A stretch of 64,000 bases of DNA, from contig NZ_QMKJ01000004.1 of the NCBI RefSeq assembly GCF_003290085.1, positions 202,685 to 266,684 on the forward strand. The letters are read 5' to 3'. This document shows positions 49,436 to 57,775 of this stretch, piece after piece (position 1 is the first letter of the stretch; each line of letters opens with the position of its first letter). This stretch comes from Aliidiomarina sp. B3213 (lineage in GTDB: Bacteria > Pseudomonadota > Gammaproteobacteria > Enterobacterales > Alteromonadaceae). The notes under the pieces are model-generated. The model was given only the letters and a program-made list of their open reading frames with translations. It was not told where the DNA came from and made no database searches. The translations under genes were made by a program, and so were the position numbers.

Positions 49436-51079
49436 TTGACTAGGAAAAGCACAGCGGACGTTAATATTGATGCGCTTCATCGTATTTTCACCATCCCAGA
49501 AGCGCCCGATTCAACGTTAGGTCGAATAGAACGCCATTTGTCGGAGAACCTTGAAGGGTTTCTTACCGACCATATTGTTGCGAAAGAAAAGCCGCTTCAT
49601 GAGATTGAGAGAGACTTCTCTGATTCCGCGATTCCAGAAAATCCTGAATTTGTTTCTGAACATACAGAAACTCTATTAAACAAGCTTGTGGCGCACTCGG
49701 TACATACCGCTTCCCCGAGATTTATAGGTCACATGACGTCTGCTCTTCCCTACTTCCTGCTGCCTTTGGCAAAGCTAATGGTTGGGTTGAACCAGAACTT
49801 GGTAAAAATAGAAACCTCTAAGGCCTTTACGCCATTAGAACGCCAAGTTTTAGGAATGCTACATCACTTAGTGTATAAGCAAGAAGACTCCTTTTATGAA
49901 ACCTGGATGCACAGTGCCGAGCATTCTTTAGGGGCATTCTGTTCAGGTGGAACCATAGCGAATATTACAGCCCTTTGGGTTGCTCGAAACAGAGCGTTAC
50001 CGGCGGAAAAAGGCTTCGCAGGAGTTAGTGCTGAAGGTATAGCAGCTGGCTTGCAACATTACGGGCTCAATCGCTTGGTGATATTAGTGTCAGAGCGTGG
50101 ACACTACTCTTTGTCGAAGGCCGCTGACGTACTTGGAATTGGCCGCAAAAACCTAGTACCCGTAGCTACCGACGAAAATAACCGTATTCGTACCGATGAT
50201 TTGCGCCAGCACTGCCAAGATATTCATCAGCAAGGTGGAAAGGTTTTTGCCATCGTAGGTATAGCGGGAACTACAGAAACTGGACATATCGACCCTCTGC
50301 AAGACATGGCAGACATCGCAAAAGAATATAATGCTCACTTTCACGTGGACGCGGCATGGGGTGGAGCAACGCTTCTGTCCAACCAACACCGCTCTCTTAT
50401 GCGTGGTATTGAATGTGCCGACAGTGTAACCATTGATGCGCATAAGCAAATGTATGTGCCTATGGGTGCGGGTATGGTCCTTTTTAAAGAGCCCCATCTT
50501 GCCAATTCTATTGAGCATCACGCCGAATATGTCATTCGTAGAGGCTCTAAAGACTTAGGAAGCCATACTCTTGAGGGCTCACGTGCTGGTATGGCAATGC
50601 TGGTTTACTCGGCTTTACACGTAATGGGTAGAAAAGGTTTCGAATTACTTATAGACACCAGCTTAGACAAAGCCAAGCACTTCGCTCAGCTCATTGGTCA
50701 ACAACCCGACTTTGAAGTCATAACCCAGCCGGAATTGTGCTTACTAACCTACCGCTATGTACCTGAATTCCTGAAGCCTGCGTTAGCCAATGCAACAGCT
50801 GAACAAATGAAGGCCCTGAGTCCAACATTGAACTCACTCACTCGATTTATTCAGAAGAGCCAACGTGAAGCGGGTAAATCGTTTGTATCGAGAACAAAGC
50901 TAACGCCGGCCCAGTACCATGGTGAACCTACGGTAGTTTTTAGAACTGTATTAGCCAACCCGCTCACTACAGAAGCAATGCTTGAAGAAGTGATTCAGGA
51001 ACAACGTGACATTGCGAAGCAGGCTCCGCGGTTGCATAAAGAACTTAAAACTATTGCGGAAACTAGTGGATTAATCTAG
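49436..51079 (+). CDS. panP: PLP-dependent aspartate 1-decarboxylase PanP
   Basis: Group II PLP decarboxylase related to glutamate decarboxylases. PanP-type enzymes make beta-alanine from aspartate and replace pyruvoyl PanD in Vibrio and Alteromonadales. The PLP lysine is in TIDAHKQMYVPMGAG, and HVDAAWGGATLLS supplies the aspartate. The position directly after panBC supports the role. Start is TTG 49436 after GGAGAA (49424-49429), giving 547 residues; an upstream TTG at 49406 would contain that ribosome site. It overlaps the convergent TrmB-like gene by nine bases. Confidence 0.93.
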   Translation: MTRKSTADVNIDALHRIFTIPEAPDSTLGRIERHLSENLEGFLTDHIVAKEKPLHEIERDFSDSAIPENPEFVSEHTETLLNKLVAHSVHTASPRFIGHMTSALPYFLLPLAKLMVGLNQNLVKIETSKAFTPLERQVLGMLHHLVYKQEDSFYETWMHSAEHSLGAFCSGGTIANITALWVARNRALPAEKGFAGVSAEGIAAGLQHYGLNRLVILVSERGHYSLSKAADVLGIGRKNLVPVATDENNRIRTDDLRQHCQDIHQQGGKVFAIVGIAGTTETGHIDPLQDMADIAKEYNAHFHVDAAWGGATLLSNQHRSLMRGIECADSVTIDAHKQMYVPMGAGMVLFKEPHLANSIEHHAEYVIRRGSKDLGSHTLEGSRAGMAMLVYSALHVMGRKGFELLIDTSLDKAKHFAQLIGQQPDFEVITQPELCLLTYRYVPEFLKPALANATAEQMKALSPTLNSLTRFIQKSQREAGKSFVSRTKLTPAQYHGEPTVVFRTVLANPLTTEAMLEEVIQEQRDIAKQAPRLHKELKTIAETSGLI

Positions 51080-51748
51080 ATCAGCAGTTAAGAACCAAAT
51101 GTCTTGACCTGTTCCGTGATATTTCCTTTCAAACGGTGTCCAGTATTCACCTTCAGGTTGGTATTGCTTCGTTTCGGCAGCTACTTGATAACATTGCAGC
51201 GCTGCGGCAAATTCATCGACATAAGTTTTCCAATTCGAACGAACCTCAAGCACTCCACCTAATCTCAGTAAGAATGGGAAACTAGGGCTTGCGTGCCAGC
51301 GCCTTTGTAAGTGTTTCTTTTTAGGGTACGGGTTGGGGTAAAGCAAATAGTGTCTTGCTAGAGACCAGTTGGCATTAACTGCCAAACGCCAAAAGTCGTT
51401 TAAGTCCGCACGAACCATATAAACGCGAGAGGTATCTACACCCTTTTGCTCACCATAACTTTCTATGCGGTTTAACCTTACCTCCGACTTGTCGACACCT
51501 ATTACTAACGCTTCGGGATAACGCGTAGCAATTTCTAGTGTGCTTTCTCCAACTCCACAACAAGAGTCGAGAATAATGTCCCCTTGCCAACCTTGCACAA
51601 CCTCATTAATGGCGTCGAACGCAACTTGGGTATGCTCCGCAATCGGCTTTCGATATTCGGCAGTTTTATAACGCTCGACTACTTCGAGAAGGTCTTCGTG
51701 GACCCCCTCTTGGTTTGTCGTAATCGATCGCGGAGCTTTAGCTGTCAT
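51071..51748 (-). CDS. TrmB-like SAM-dependent methyltransferase
   Basis: A 225-residue protein of the TrmB (tRNA m7G46 methyltransferase) superfamily but clearly divergent. Motif I is DSCCGVGEST (61-70) instead of the usual EIGFGMG or DIGCGKG, the YPNPYPKKKHLQRR segment (137-150) corresponds to the FPDPWPKKRHxKRR motif, and the C-terminal TPFERKYHGTGQDIW resembles the TrmB end. A canonical trmB is not in the window, so this may be a paralogue with a different target. It follows the ABC permease gene with one-base overlap. Confidence 0.72.
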   Translation of the reverse strand: MTAKAPRSITTNQEGVHEDLLEVVERYKTAEYRKPIAEHTQVAFDAINEVVQGWQGDIILDSCCGVGESTLEIATRYPEALVIGVDKSEVRLNRIESYGEQKGVDTSRVYMVRADLNDFWRLAVNANWSLARHYLLYPNPYPKKKHLQRRWHASPSFPFLLRLGGVLEVRSNWKTYVDEFAAALQCYQVAAETKQYQPEGEYWTPFERKYHGTGQDIWFLTADLD

Positions 51749-52521
51749 TAGCTACGAATACCTACACCGCGCTTAAGTAGGCTTAATGCCAATGTTAGGA
51801 ACACGGCATTAAACACGACAAGTACCAATAACGCTGTTTGTGGCGCAATGTCCGATACACCAATAAATCCTGCCCTAAAACCATTTACCATATAAATAAT
51901 AGGATTTAGCAACGACACGCCCTGCCAAAACTCAGAGAGCAGCTCAGTGGAATAAAACACGCCGCCTAAATACGTTAATGGAGTAAGAACAAAGGTCGGG
52001 ATAATAGAAATATCGTCAAAGGTTTTACCAAATATACCGTTTAATAAACCACCCAATGCGAATAACGTCGAAGTGAGCAGCACGGTTAAAATAATCATGC
52101 CGTAGTTTTCAATGTTCAGCGGCACGAAAAAGCTAGACACCAACGTTACAATAACCGCAACGATAAGCGCTCTTGCAACTCCGCCTCCCACATAACCTAA
52201 TACGATAGTTAGGTGCGATACTGGAGAAACGAGCATCTCTTCAATGTTGCGTTGGAACTTGGCGCTAAAGAACGATGAAGCCACATTCGAATAGCTGTTG
52301 GTAATGACCGACATCATGATAAGACCGGGCACAATAAATTCCATGTAGCCAACACTACCCATTTGACCGATGCGTTCCCCGATAAGATTACCGAAAATCA
52401 CAAAATACAAAGACATCGTGATAGCTGGCGGAACAAGTGTTTGCACCCAAATACGTAGAAACCGCGTGCACTCTTTAATCCAAATGGTTTTTAGCGCATT
52501 AAATTGTATTGAGTTCCCCAT
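51748..52521 (-). CDS. yadH: ABC-2 type permease (YadH-like)
   Basis: Inner-membrane permease of 257 residues with six membrane segments and the ABC-2 signature around EFIVPGLIMMSVITN, EMLVSPVSHL, and FVLTPLTYLGGVFYS. Forms an exporter with the upstream YadG-like ATPase, separated by two bases. Substrate is unknown; YadGH is an uncharacterised E. coli exporter. The last gene of this minus-strand operon, overlapped by the TrmB-like gene. Confidence 0.85.
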   Translation of the reverse strand: MGNSIQFNALKTIWIKECTRFLRIWVQTLVPPAITMSLYFVIFGNLIGERIGQMGSVGYMEFIVPGLIMMSVITNSYSNVASSFFSAKFQRNIEEMLVSPVSHLTIVLGYVGGGVARALIVAVIVTLVSSFFVPLNIENYGMIILTVLLTSTLFALGGLLNGIFGKTFDDISIIPTFVLTPLTYLGGVFYSTELLSEFWQGVSLLNPIIYMVNGFRAGFIGVSDIAPQTALLVLVVFNAVFLTLALSLLKRGVGIRS

Positions 52522-52523
52522 GC

Positions 52524-53453
52524 TTACGATGCCTCCTTTTCTCGACCTTGTTCGACCAAGTCTACAAATAGCTCTTCAAGTCTGTTCGCTTTATTGCGCA
52601 TAGACAGCACTTTCACACCCTGTTCACTTAACTCTTCAAACACCTTGTTTAGTCCTTCAGTTTTAGGAACATCTACCTCAATGGTGTGATCGTCAACTTG
52701 ACGCATTTGCACGGAAGAAATTTGGATGTCCTTTTCTGTAGGCTCAAGGTCAAGAATAAAGGTTTCTACATTCAATTTGCTTAATAGCGCCTTCATAGAG
52801 GTATTTTCAATAATACGACCTTTGTCGATGATACCTATGTTTCGACAAAGCATTTCCGCTTCTTCCAAGTAGTGAGTGGTAAGAATAATACTGATACCTT
52901 CAGAGTTAATTCGCTTCAAGAAGTCCCACATACTGCGACGTAATTCTATATCTACACCTGCTGTCGGCTCATCAAGAATGAGAAGCTTCGGTTCGTGTAA
53001 TAGCGCCCGAGCAATCATAAGACGACGCTTCATACCGCCAGATAGGTTGCGCGCTGGGTCGTTACGCTTTTCCCATAAGCCAAGTTGCGTGAGGTACTTT
53101 TCCGCACGCTCTTTAGCCAAAGAACGAGGCACGCCATAATAGCCGGCTTGGTTAACCACTATCTGTAGAACCGTTTCAAACTGGTTGAAATTAAACTCTT
53201 GAGGAACTAAGCCAATTTGCTTTTTGGCCTCGGTAAGCTGGGTCTCGATGTCATAACCAAACACCTTTACTTTGCCTTCGGTTTTATTCACCAAAGAAGC
53301 AATAACCCCAATAGTGGTGGATTTACCAGCGCCATTCGGCCCAAGAAGCGCGTAAAAGTCTCCGGCCTGAACTTTAAGATCAAGCCCTTTTAGTGCTTGG
53401 AAGCCACCTCGGTATGTTTTCTTTAAGCCACTGATCTCCAGCGCATAGGTCAT
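52524..53453 (-). CDS. yadG: ABC transporter ATP-binding protein (YadG-like)
   Basis: Cytosolic ATPase partner of the YadH-like permease. Walker A GPNGAGKST is near residue 38, the signature LSGGMKRRL near 135, Walker B LLILDEPTAGVD near 155, and HYLEEAEML the switch His region. The 309-residue length and a C-terminal DrrA-like domain match YadG. Two bases separate it from the permease; 18 bases from ubiX upstream. Confidence 0.9.
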   Translation of the reverse strand: MTYALEISGLKKTYRGGFQALKGLDLKVQAGDFYALLGPNGAGKSTTIGVIASLVNKTEGKVKVFGYDIETQLTEAKKQIGLVPQEFNFNQFETVLQIVVNQAGYYGVPRSLAKERAEKYLTQLGLWEKRNDPARNLSGGMKRRLMIARALLHEPKLLILDEPTAGVDIELRRSMWDFLKRINSEGISIILTTHYLEEAEMLCRNIGIIDKGRIIENTSMKALLSKLNVETFILDLEPTEKDIQISSVQMRQVDDHTIEVDVPKTEGLNKVFEELSEQGVKVLSMRNKANRLEELFVDLVEQGREKEAS

Positions 53454-53471
53454 GTGTAACTCCTAACCGTT

Positions 53472-54107
53472 TTATTCTTGATGACCGTAGCCCCACTTAG
53501 GGGCTAAGGTTTGAGGTAAATCGAGATGATCGAGAATGCGTGCGACAACAAAGTCTATTAAATCTTGTATCGACTGTGGTTGATGATAAAACCCAGGCGA
53601 CGCAGGCATAATGGTCACGCCCATCAATGCGAGCTTATGCATATGCTCTAGGTGAATCGCGTTAAACGGCATTTCCCGTGGCACCATAATCAGTTGACCA
53701 CGCTCTTTCAGCACCACATCCGCTGCACGTTCAATCAAGTTGTCGCTTGCCCCAGTTGCTACAGCTGATAGCGTTCCAGTAGAACACGGGCAAATAATCA
53801 TACGATGAGGCGCAGCAGAGCCCGAAGCAACAGGGGAAAACCACTCTTCTTTGCCGTATACATGGAGGCTCTCTTGACCAACTTCAACCCCGTTCTCGGT
53901 AAGCCAGTCACTCAACTGCTGCTTCTGTAACTCTGGGGCAGCTGATAACTTGAGTCCATGCTCAGTTGCTAGAACCACTCGTGCGGCACTAGAAACCAGT
54001 ACATGTACCGTTTGCTTTTGTTCAATAAGCTTCTCTAGCAACCTAAGCGCATACGGAGCACCAGAAGCTCCTGTTAAAGCCAAAGTAATGTCTTGTTTAG
54101 ACTTCAT
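53472..54107 (-). CDS. ubiX: flavin prenyltransferase UbiX
   Basis: Makes prenylated FMN for UbiD decarboxylase in ubiquinone synthesis. The protein has [16 protein letters not shown] at the N-terminus, [27 protein letters not shown] and [13 protein letters not shown] in the middle. Start is set at ATG 54107, after GGAG, rather than ATG 54119, which contains that site (211 residues). It overlaps the mpl stop by 11 bases. Confidence 0.93.
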   Translation of the reverse strand: MKSKQDITLALTGASGAPYALRLLEKLIEQKQTVHVLVSSAARVVLATEHGLKLSAAPELQKQQLSDWLTENGVEVGQESLHVYGKEEWFSPVASGSAAPHRMIICPCSTGTLSAVATGASDNLIERAADVVLKERGQLIMVPREMPFNAIHLEHMHKLALMGVTIMPASPGFYHQPQSIQDLIDFVVARILDHLDLPQTLAPKWGYGHQE

Positions 54108-55491
54108 TATATTCTCCATAGGCTTCGTTTAGAAACGCGATGAGTTTTTCATGAATGCCACCAAAGCCACCATTACTCATAACCAGCCAATGCGCCTTTG
54201 CAGTCTTTGAATGGGGCGTGCAATTTTCAGTAAGGTCTGTCACTAGAGTTGCTAAATCAGAAAAGAGGTGCCAACCATTGCTCGCAAGTTGGGCCTCGTT
54301 TTCTAGCCACTGTGCACCTTCAGGTTGTAGCACATAAACCTCGTCAGCTTCAGCCAGAGCAGATGCCAGTTTTCCCTGATGCACCCCCGCTTTCATGGTG
54401 TTTGAGCGTGGCTCGAAAATCGCTATGATTCTTTCATCTTCGCCTACCTTATGGCGCAGCCCTGAAAGGGTTGTGGCAATCGCTGTCGGATGATGGGCAA
54501 AATCGTCATACAATGTAACCCATGGATACTTCGCTCTTACTTCCATACGTCGAGCTGGAGCAGCAAATGACTGTAGCGCTTCTGCAGCTTGCTCAAGGCT
54601 AACTCCCACCTTTCTAGCAGCCGCTGTGGCCATCAATGCATTTTTCACGTTGTGCTCGCCCAAAAGAGGCCATGTAACCTGTTGCTTGTTCGTTGTTTCC
54701 ACTAGCGTAAATTTTTCGCCAGCAGCCGAACTATCTTCAACATGAAGATGCTCTTGCGCACCAACAGGGTAAACCTCTGACCAAACACCTTGTTCTAATA
54801 CTTGTGCAATGGCGTTGTCTTGCTCAGGAACTATGACATGCCCCGAGGAAGGAACGAGACGAAGCGCATGAGCAAACTGCCTTTGAATTGCCGCAAGATC
54901 AGGAAAAATATCGGCATGATCAAACTCAAGATTATTAATGACAAAAGTATCTGGATAGTAATGGACAAATTTAGAACGCTTGTCGAAAAACGCTGTGTCA
55001 TACTCATCGGCTTCAATAACAAAGTAACGACTCTCAGTATTGCGTGCCGTTAGGTTGAATGGGCGAACAACTCCCCCCACTAAAAACCCCGGATTGAGTC
55101 CTGCCGCCTCTAGGATATTAACTAACATACTCGCAGTCGTGGTTTTTCCGTGTGTACCCGCCACCGCAAGAACGTGTTTATCCCGTAGTAAGGCTTTCCC
55201 CAACCACTCTGGGCCAGAAAGAAACGGGATATTTTGCTCAAGTAACCACTCGACCAAAGGATGCCCACGACTCATGGCATTACCGACAATAACGAGGTCT
55301 GGAGGCGTTTCAAATTGCTGCGGGTCGAGGCTATCGGTAACATCAATGCCTAAGTTTTCAAGCTGCGTACTCATCGGTGGGTAAACATGTGCGTCCCAGC
55401 CGGTAACTTTCAATCCCATGTCACGAGCCAAGGCCGCAATACCGCCCATAAAAGTGCCGCAAATACCGAGAATATGAATATGCTGTGCCAA
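54097..55491 (-). CDS. mpl: UDP-N-acetylmuramate:murein tripeptide ligase Mpl
   Basis: Attaches recycled murein tripeptide directly to UDP-MurNAc, completing the recycling route together with anmK and, for sugar, amgK and murU. The protein has [33 protein letters not shown] (ATP loop), [16 protein letters not shown] and [18 protein letters not shown] 55491 is the likely start (464 residues): AGGAAG lies five bases before it and similarity begins there. The frame continues open to 55560 but that stretch has no family similarity. Confidence 0.93.
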   Translation of the reverse strand: MAQHIHILGICGTFMGGIAALARDMGLKVTGWDAHVYPPMSTQLENLGIDVTDSLDPQQFETPPDLVIVGNAMSRGHPLVEWLLEQNIPFLSGPEWLGKALLRDKHVLAVAGTHGKTTTASMLVNILEAAGLNPGFLVGGVVRPFNLTARNTESRYFVIEADEYDTAFFDKRSKFVHYYPDTFVINNLEFDHADIFPDLAAIQRQFAHALRLVPSSGHVIVPEQDNAIAQVLEQGVWSEVYPVGAQEHLHVEDSSAAGEKFTLVETTNKQQVTWPLLGEHNVKNALMATAAARKVGVSLEQAAEALQSFAAPARRMEVRAKYPWVTLYDDFAHHPTAIATTLSGLRHKVGEDERIIAIFEPRSNTMKAGVHQGKLASALAEADEVYVLQPEGAQWLENEAQLASNGWHLFSDLATLVTDLTENCTPHSKTAKAHWLVMSNGGFGGIHEKLIAFLNEAYGEYNEV

Positions 55492-55681
55492 GATAACTTC
55501 CTGTGCTAGAAGCAAATTTAAGATAGGGTTTATTGTAACATTGCTAGCTAAATACCGCATGACTGGATTTCACATTCAACCTTCCGTTAATTCGGGCATT
55601 TATAATTGAAATCGGTTACAATACCGCGCGTTTTTGTTCACTCTTAACTTTCACTGAAACCCAGCAATTGAGAGGCTATAC

Positions 55682-56674
55682 ATGCAACGCTTAATTCCGG
55701 TATTAAATAACGACCACGTACCGCTCCATTTAATATCTGTTATCAATACGCTCCTCACTGCTGCAAAAGAAATTTCACATCGTCTTCACCAAGGTAGCTT
55801 AGCGGGCACTTTAGGATCGACCTTAGACGAAAATATCCAGGGTGAAACTCAGAAAAAGCTGGATGTTGTTTCAAACCAGTTGATCAAAAATATGTTGTTG
55901 GAAACCAACCTAGTTCATGCTGTAGCTTCGGAAGAAGAAGACGACGTGGTTATGGGAAATCCTGACGCAAAATACCTTGTTGCGTATGACCCATTAGACG
56001 GCAGTTCAAATATAGACATTAACGGTTCTGTCGGCACTATTTTTTCAATTCTGGAAAAGCCAAAGCACGCGGCGTCTGGAAAAGAACTATTTTTACAAAC
56101 TGGCGACGAGCAAATTGCTGCCGGTTATATTCTTTATGGTCCGTCAACCATGTTAGTGCTCACTACGGGTAAAGGTGTTCGTGTATTCACGCTAGACCAT
56201 ACTGTGGGTGAGTTCTTACTCACTGTCGAGCAAGTCAACATTGCTCAAGACACGCAAGAATTTGCCATTAACATGTCAAATGAGCGCTTTTGGACGCCAC
56301 CTATGCAGGCATATATCCAAGACTTGCTGAAAGGAAAGGAAGGCCCAAGGGAAAAGAATTTTAATATGCGTTGGTGTGCAGCAATGGTTGCCGACGTTCA
56401 TCGCGTTCTGTCGCGCAGTGGAATATTCACTTACCCTGCGGACTATAAAAATGCGGATAAACCCTGTAAATTGCGTTTGCTATATGAAGCAAATCCAATG
56501 AGCTTTATTGTTGAACAAGCAGGCGGTAAAGCAAGCACGGGTTACGAGCGTATTATGTCTTTGCAACCGACAGACATACATCAACGCATATCAGTGATTA
56601 TGGGGTCTAAAAACGAGGTGAATGCGTGTTTGGACTACCACAAAAAAGTAGCTTGTGACCGCCCTGACCAGTAG
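55682..56674 (+). CDS. fbp: class I fructose-1,6-bisphosphatase
   Basis: Gluconeogenic phosphatase reversing phosphofructokinase. The 330-residue protein has DPLDGSSN at 103-110 (metal and substrate), SEEEDD near 83-88, and YPADYKN and [18 protein letters not shown] (sugar-phosphate motif) later. It is divergent from mpl and 45 bases upstream of ppa. Confidence 0.96.
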   Translation: MQRLIPVLNNDHVPLHLISVINTLLTAAKEISHRLHQGSLAGTLGSTLDENIQGETQKKLDVVSNQLIKNMLLETNLVHAVASEEEDDVVMGNPDAKYLVAYDPLDGSSNIDINGSVGTIFSILEKPKHAASGKELFLQTGDEQIAAGYILYGPSTMLVLTTGKGVRVFTLDHTVGEFLLTVEQVNIAQDTQEFAINMSNERFWTPPMQAYIQDLLKGKEGPREKNFNMRWCAAMVADVHRVLSRSGIFTYPADYKNADKPCKLRLLYEANPMSFIVEQAGGKASTGYERIMSLQPTDIHQRISVIMGSKNEVNACLDYHKKVACDRPDQ

Positions 56675-56719
56675 TCACAACCCAAGATTAATTATTAGTG
56701 TTTAGAAAAGGAAAACATC

Positions 56720-57253
56720 ATGAGCCTTAGCGACGTTCCTGCTGGCAAGAACATGCCAGAAGAAGTAAATGTGATTATTGAAATCCCAGCAAATGCCGAC
56801 CCGATTAAGTATGAAGTAGACAAAGACACGGGTACCGTTTGGGTAGACCGCTTTATGTCTACACCTATGTTCTACCCATGCAATTATGGCTTCGTAAACG
56901 AAACGCTATCTCTTGACGGTGATCCGGTTGACGTACTAGTACCAACTCCGTACCCGTTAGCACCTGGTTCAGTGATCCGCTGCCGCCCTGTTGGTGTTCT
57001 TAACATGACCGACGAGTCTGGCGAAGACGCAAAAGTTATTGCGGTTCCTGTAAGCAAGCTCACCAAAGAATATGACCACATTCAAGATATCAATGACGTT
57101 CCTGAATTGTTGAAAGCTCAGATTCAACACTTTTTCGAGCGTTACAAAGAACTTGAGAAAGGCAAGTGGGTCAAAGTAGACGGTTGGGCCGACGCAGCAG
57201 CTGCGAAAGAAGAAATTAAAACGTCTTACGCTCGCGCTCAAGAAAAAGCCTAA
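56720..57253 (+). CDS. ppa: inorganic pyrophosphatase (family I)
   Basis: Hydrolyses pyrophosphate, driving biosynthetic reactions. The 177-residue protein has [24 protein letters not shown] with D66, D68 and D71 as metal ligands, and the [15 protein letters not shown] segment near the end. Good ribosome site AAAAGGA upstream. DUF3299 gene follows 24 bases later and may be co-transcribed. Confidence 0.97.
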   Translation: MSLSDVPAGKNMPEEVNVIIEIPANADPIKYEVDKDTGTVWVDRFMSTPMFYPCNYGFVNETLSLDGDPVDVLVPTPYPLAPGSVIRCRPVGVLNMTDESGEDAKVIAVPVSKLTKEYDHIQDINDVPELLKAQIQHFFERYKELEKGKWVKVDGWADAAAAKEEIKTSYARAQEKA

Positions 57254-57277
57254 TAAGGTTATTACTCAGGAGGTTTT

Positions 57278-57775
57278 ATGCTTTTCAACTCTTCGGTTAA
57301 AGCTGCTTTCATTGCTGTTGCCGCTAGTTTTCTAATGGCGAATACAGCTATTGCAGACGTCCGTGAAGTTAGATGGTCAGAATTAAAGCCGAGTGATTGG
57401 GAAGCACCTCCTGTTCAAGACCCTTCTTATTATGAAATGAACCCGGAAGCTCAGGTACAAACCAACTTAGACGCTCCTGTTGTAGAAGCTTTAGATGGTG
57501 AGACTATAAAGATTCCTGGTTATGTAGTGCAATTAGAAGGCGACGACCGTAACGTTACTGAGTTTTTACTTGTGCCTTATTACGGCGCTTGTATTCACGT
57601 TCCACCACCACCACCAAACCAAATTATACATGTAACTTTTCCTGAAGGGGTTCCTTACCCTGTTACATACGACGCAGTTTGGGTAACGGGCACGGTTAAA
57701 GTGGAGCACAGAGACTCTGACTTAGCGTTGGTGGGTTACCAAATGGTCGCCGAGGAAGTTGTCTCTTATTACTAA
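57278..57775 (+). CDS. exported DUF3299 protein
   Basis: A 165-residue protein with signal peptide (about 1-26, cleavage near AIAD) and a C-terminal DUF3299 domain; the signature FLLVPYYGACIHVPPPPPNQ and GYVVQLEGDDRNVTEFLLVP is present. A single cysteine-histidine (GACIH) is conserved and might bind metal. The domain is often found near Fe-S or LolCDE-like transporters, but here it follows ppa. Function is unknown. Its stop overlaps the convergent regulator's stop by four bases. Confidence 0.82.
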   Translation: MLFNSSVKAAFIAVAASFLMANTAIADVREVRWSELKPSDWEAPPVQDPSYYEMNPEAQVQTNLDAPVVEALDGETIKIPGYVVQLEGDDRNVTEFLLVPYYGACIHVPPPPPNQIIHVTFPEGVPYPVTYDAVWVTGTVKVEHRDSDLALVGYQMVAEEVVSYY

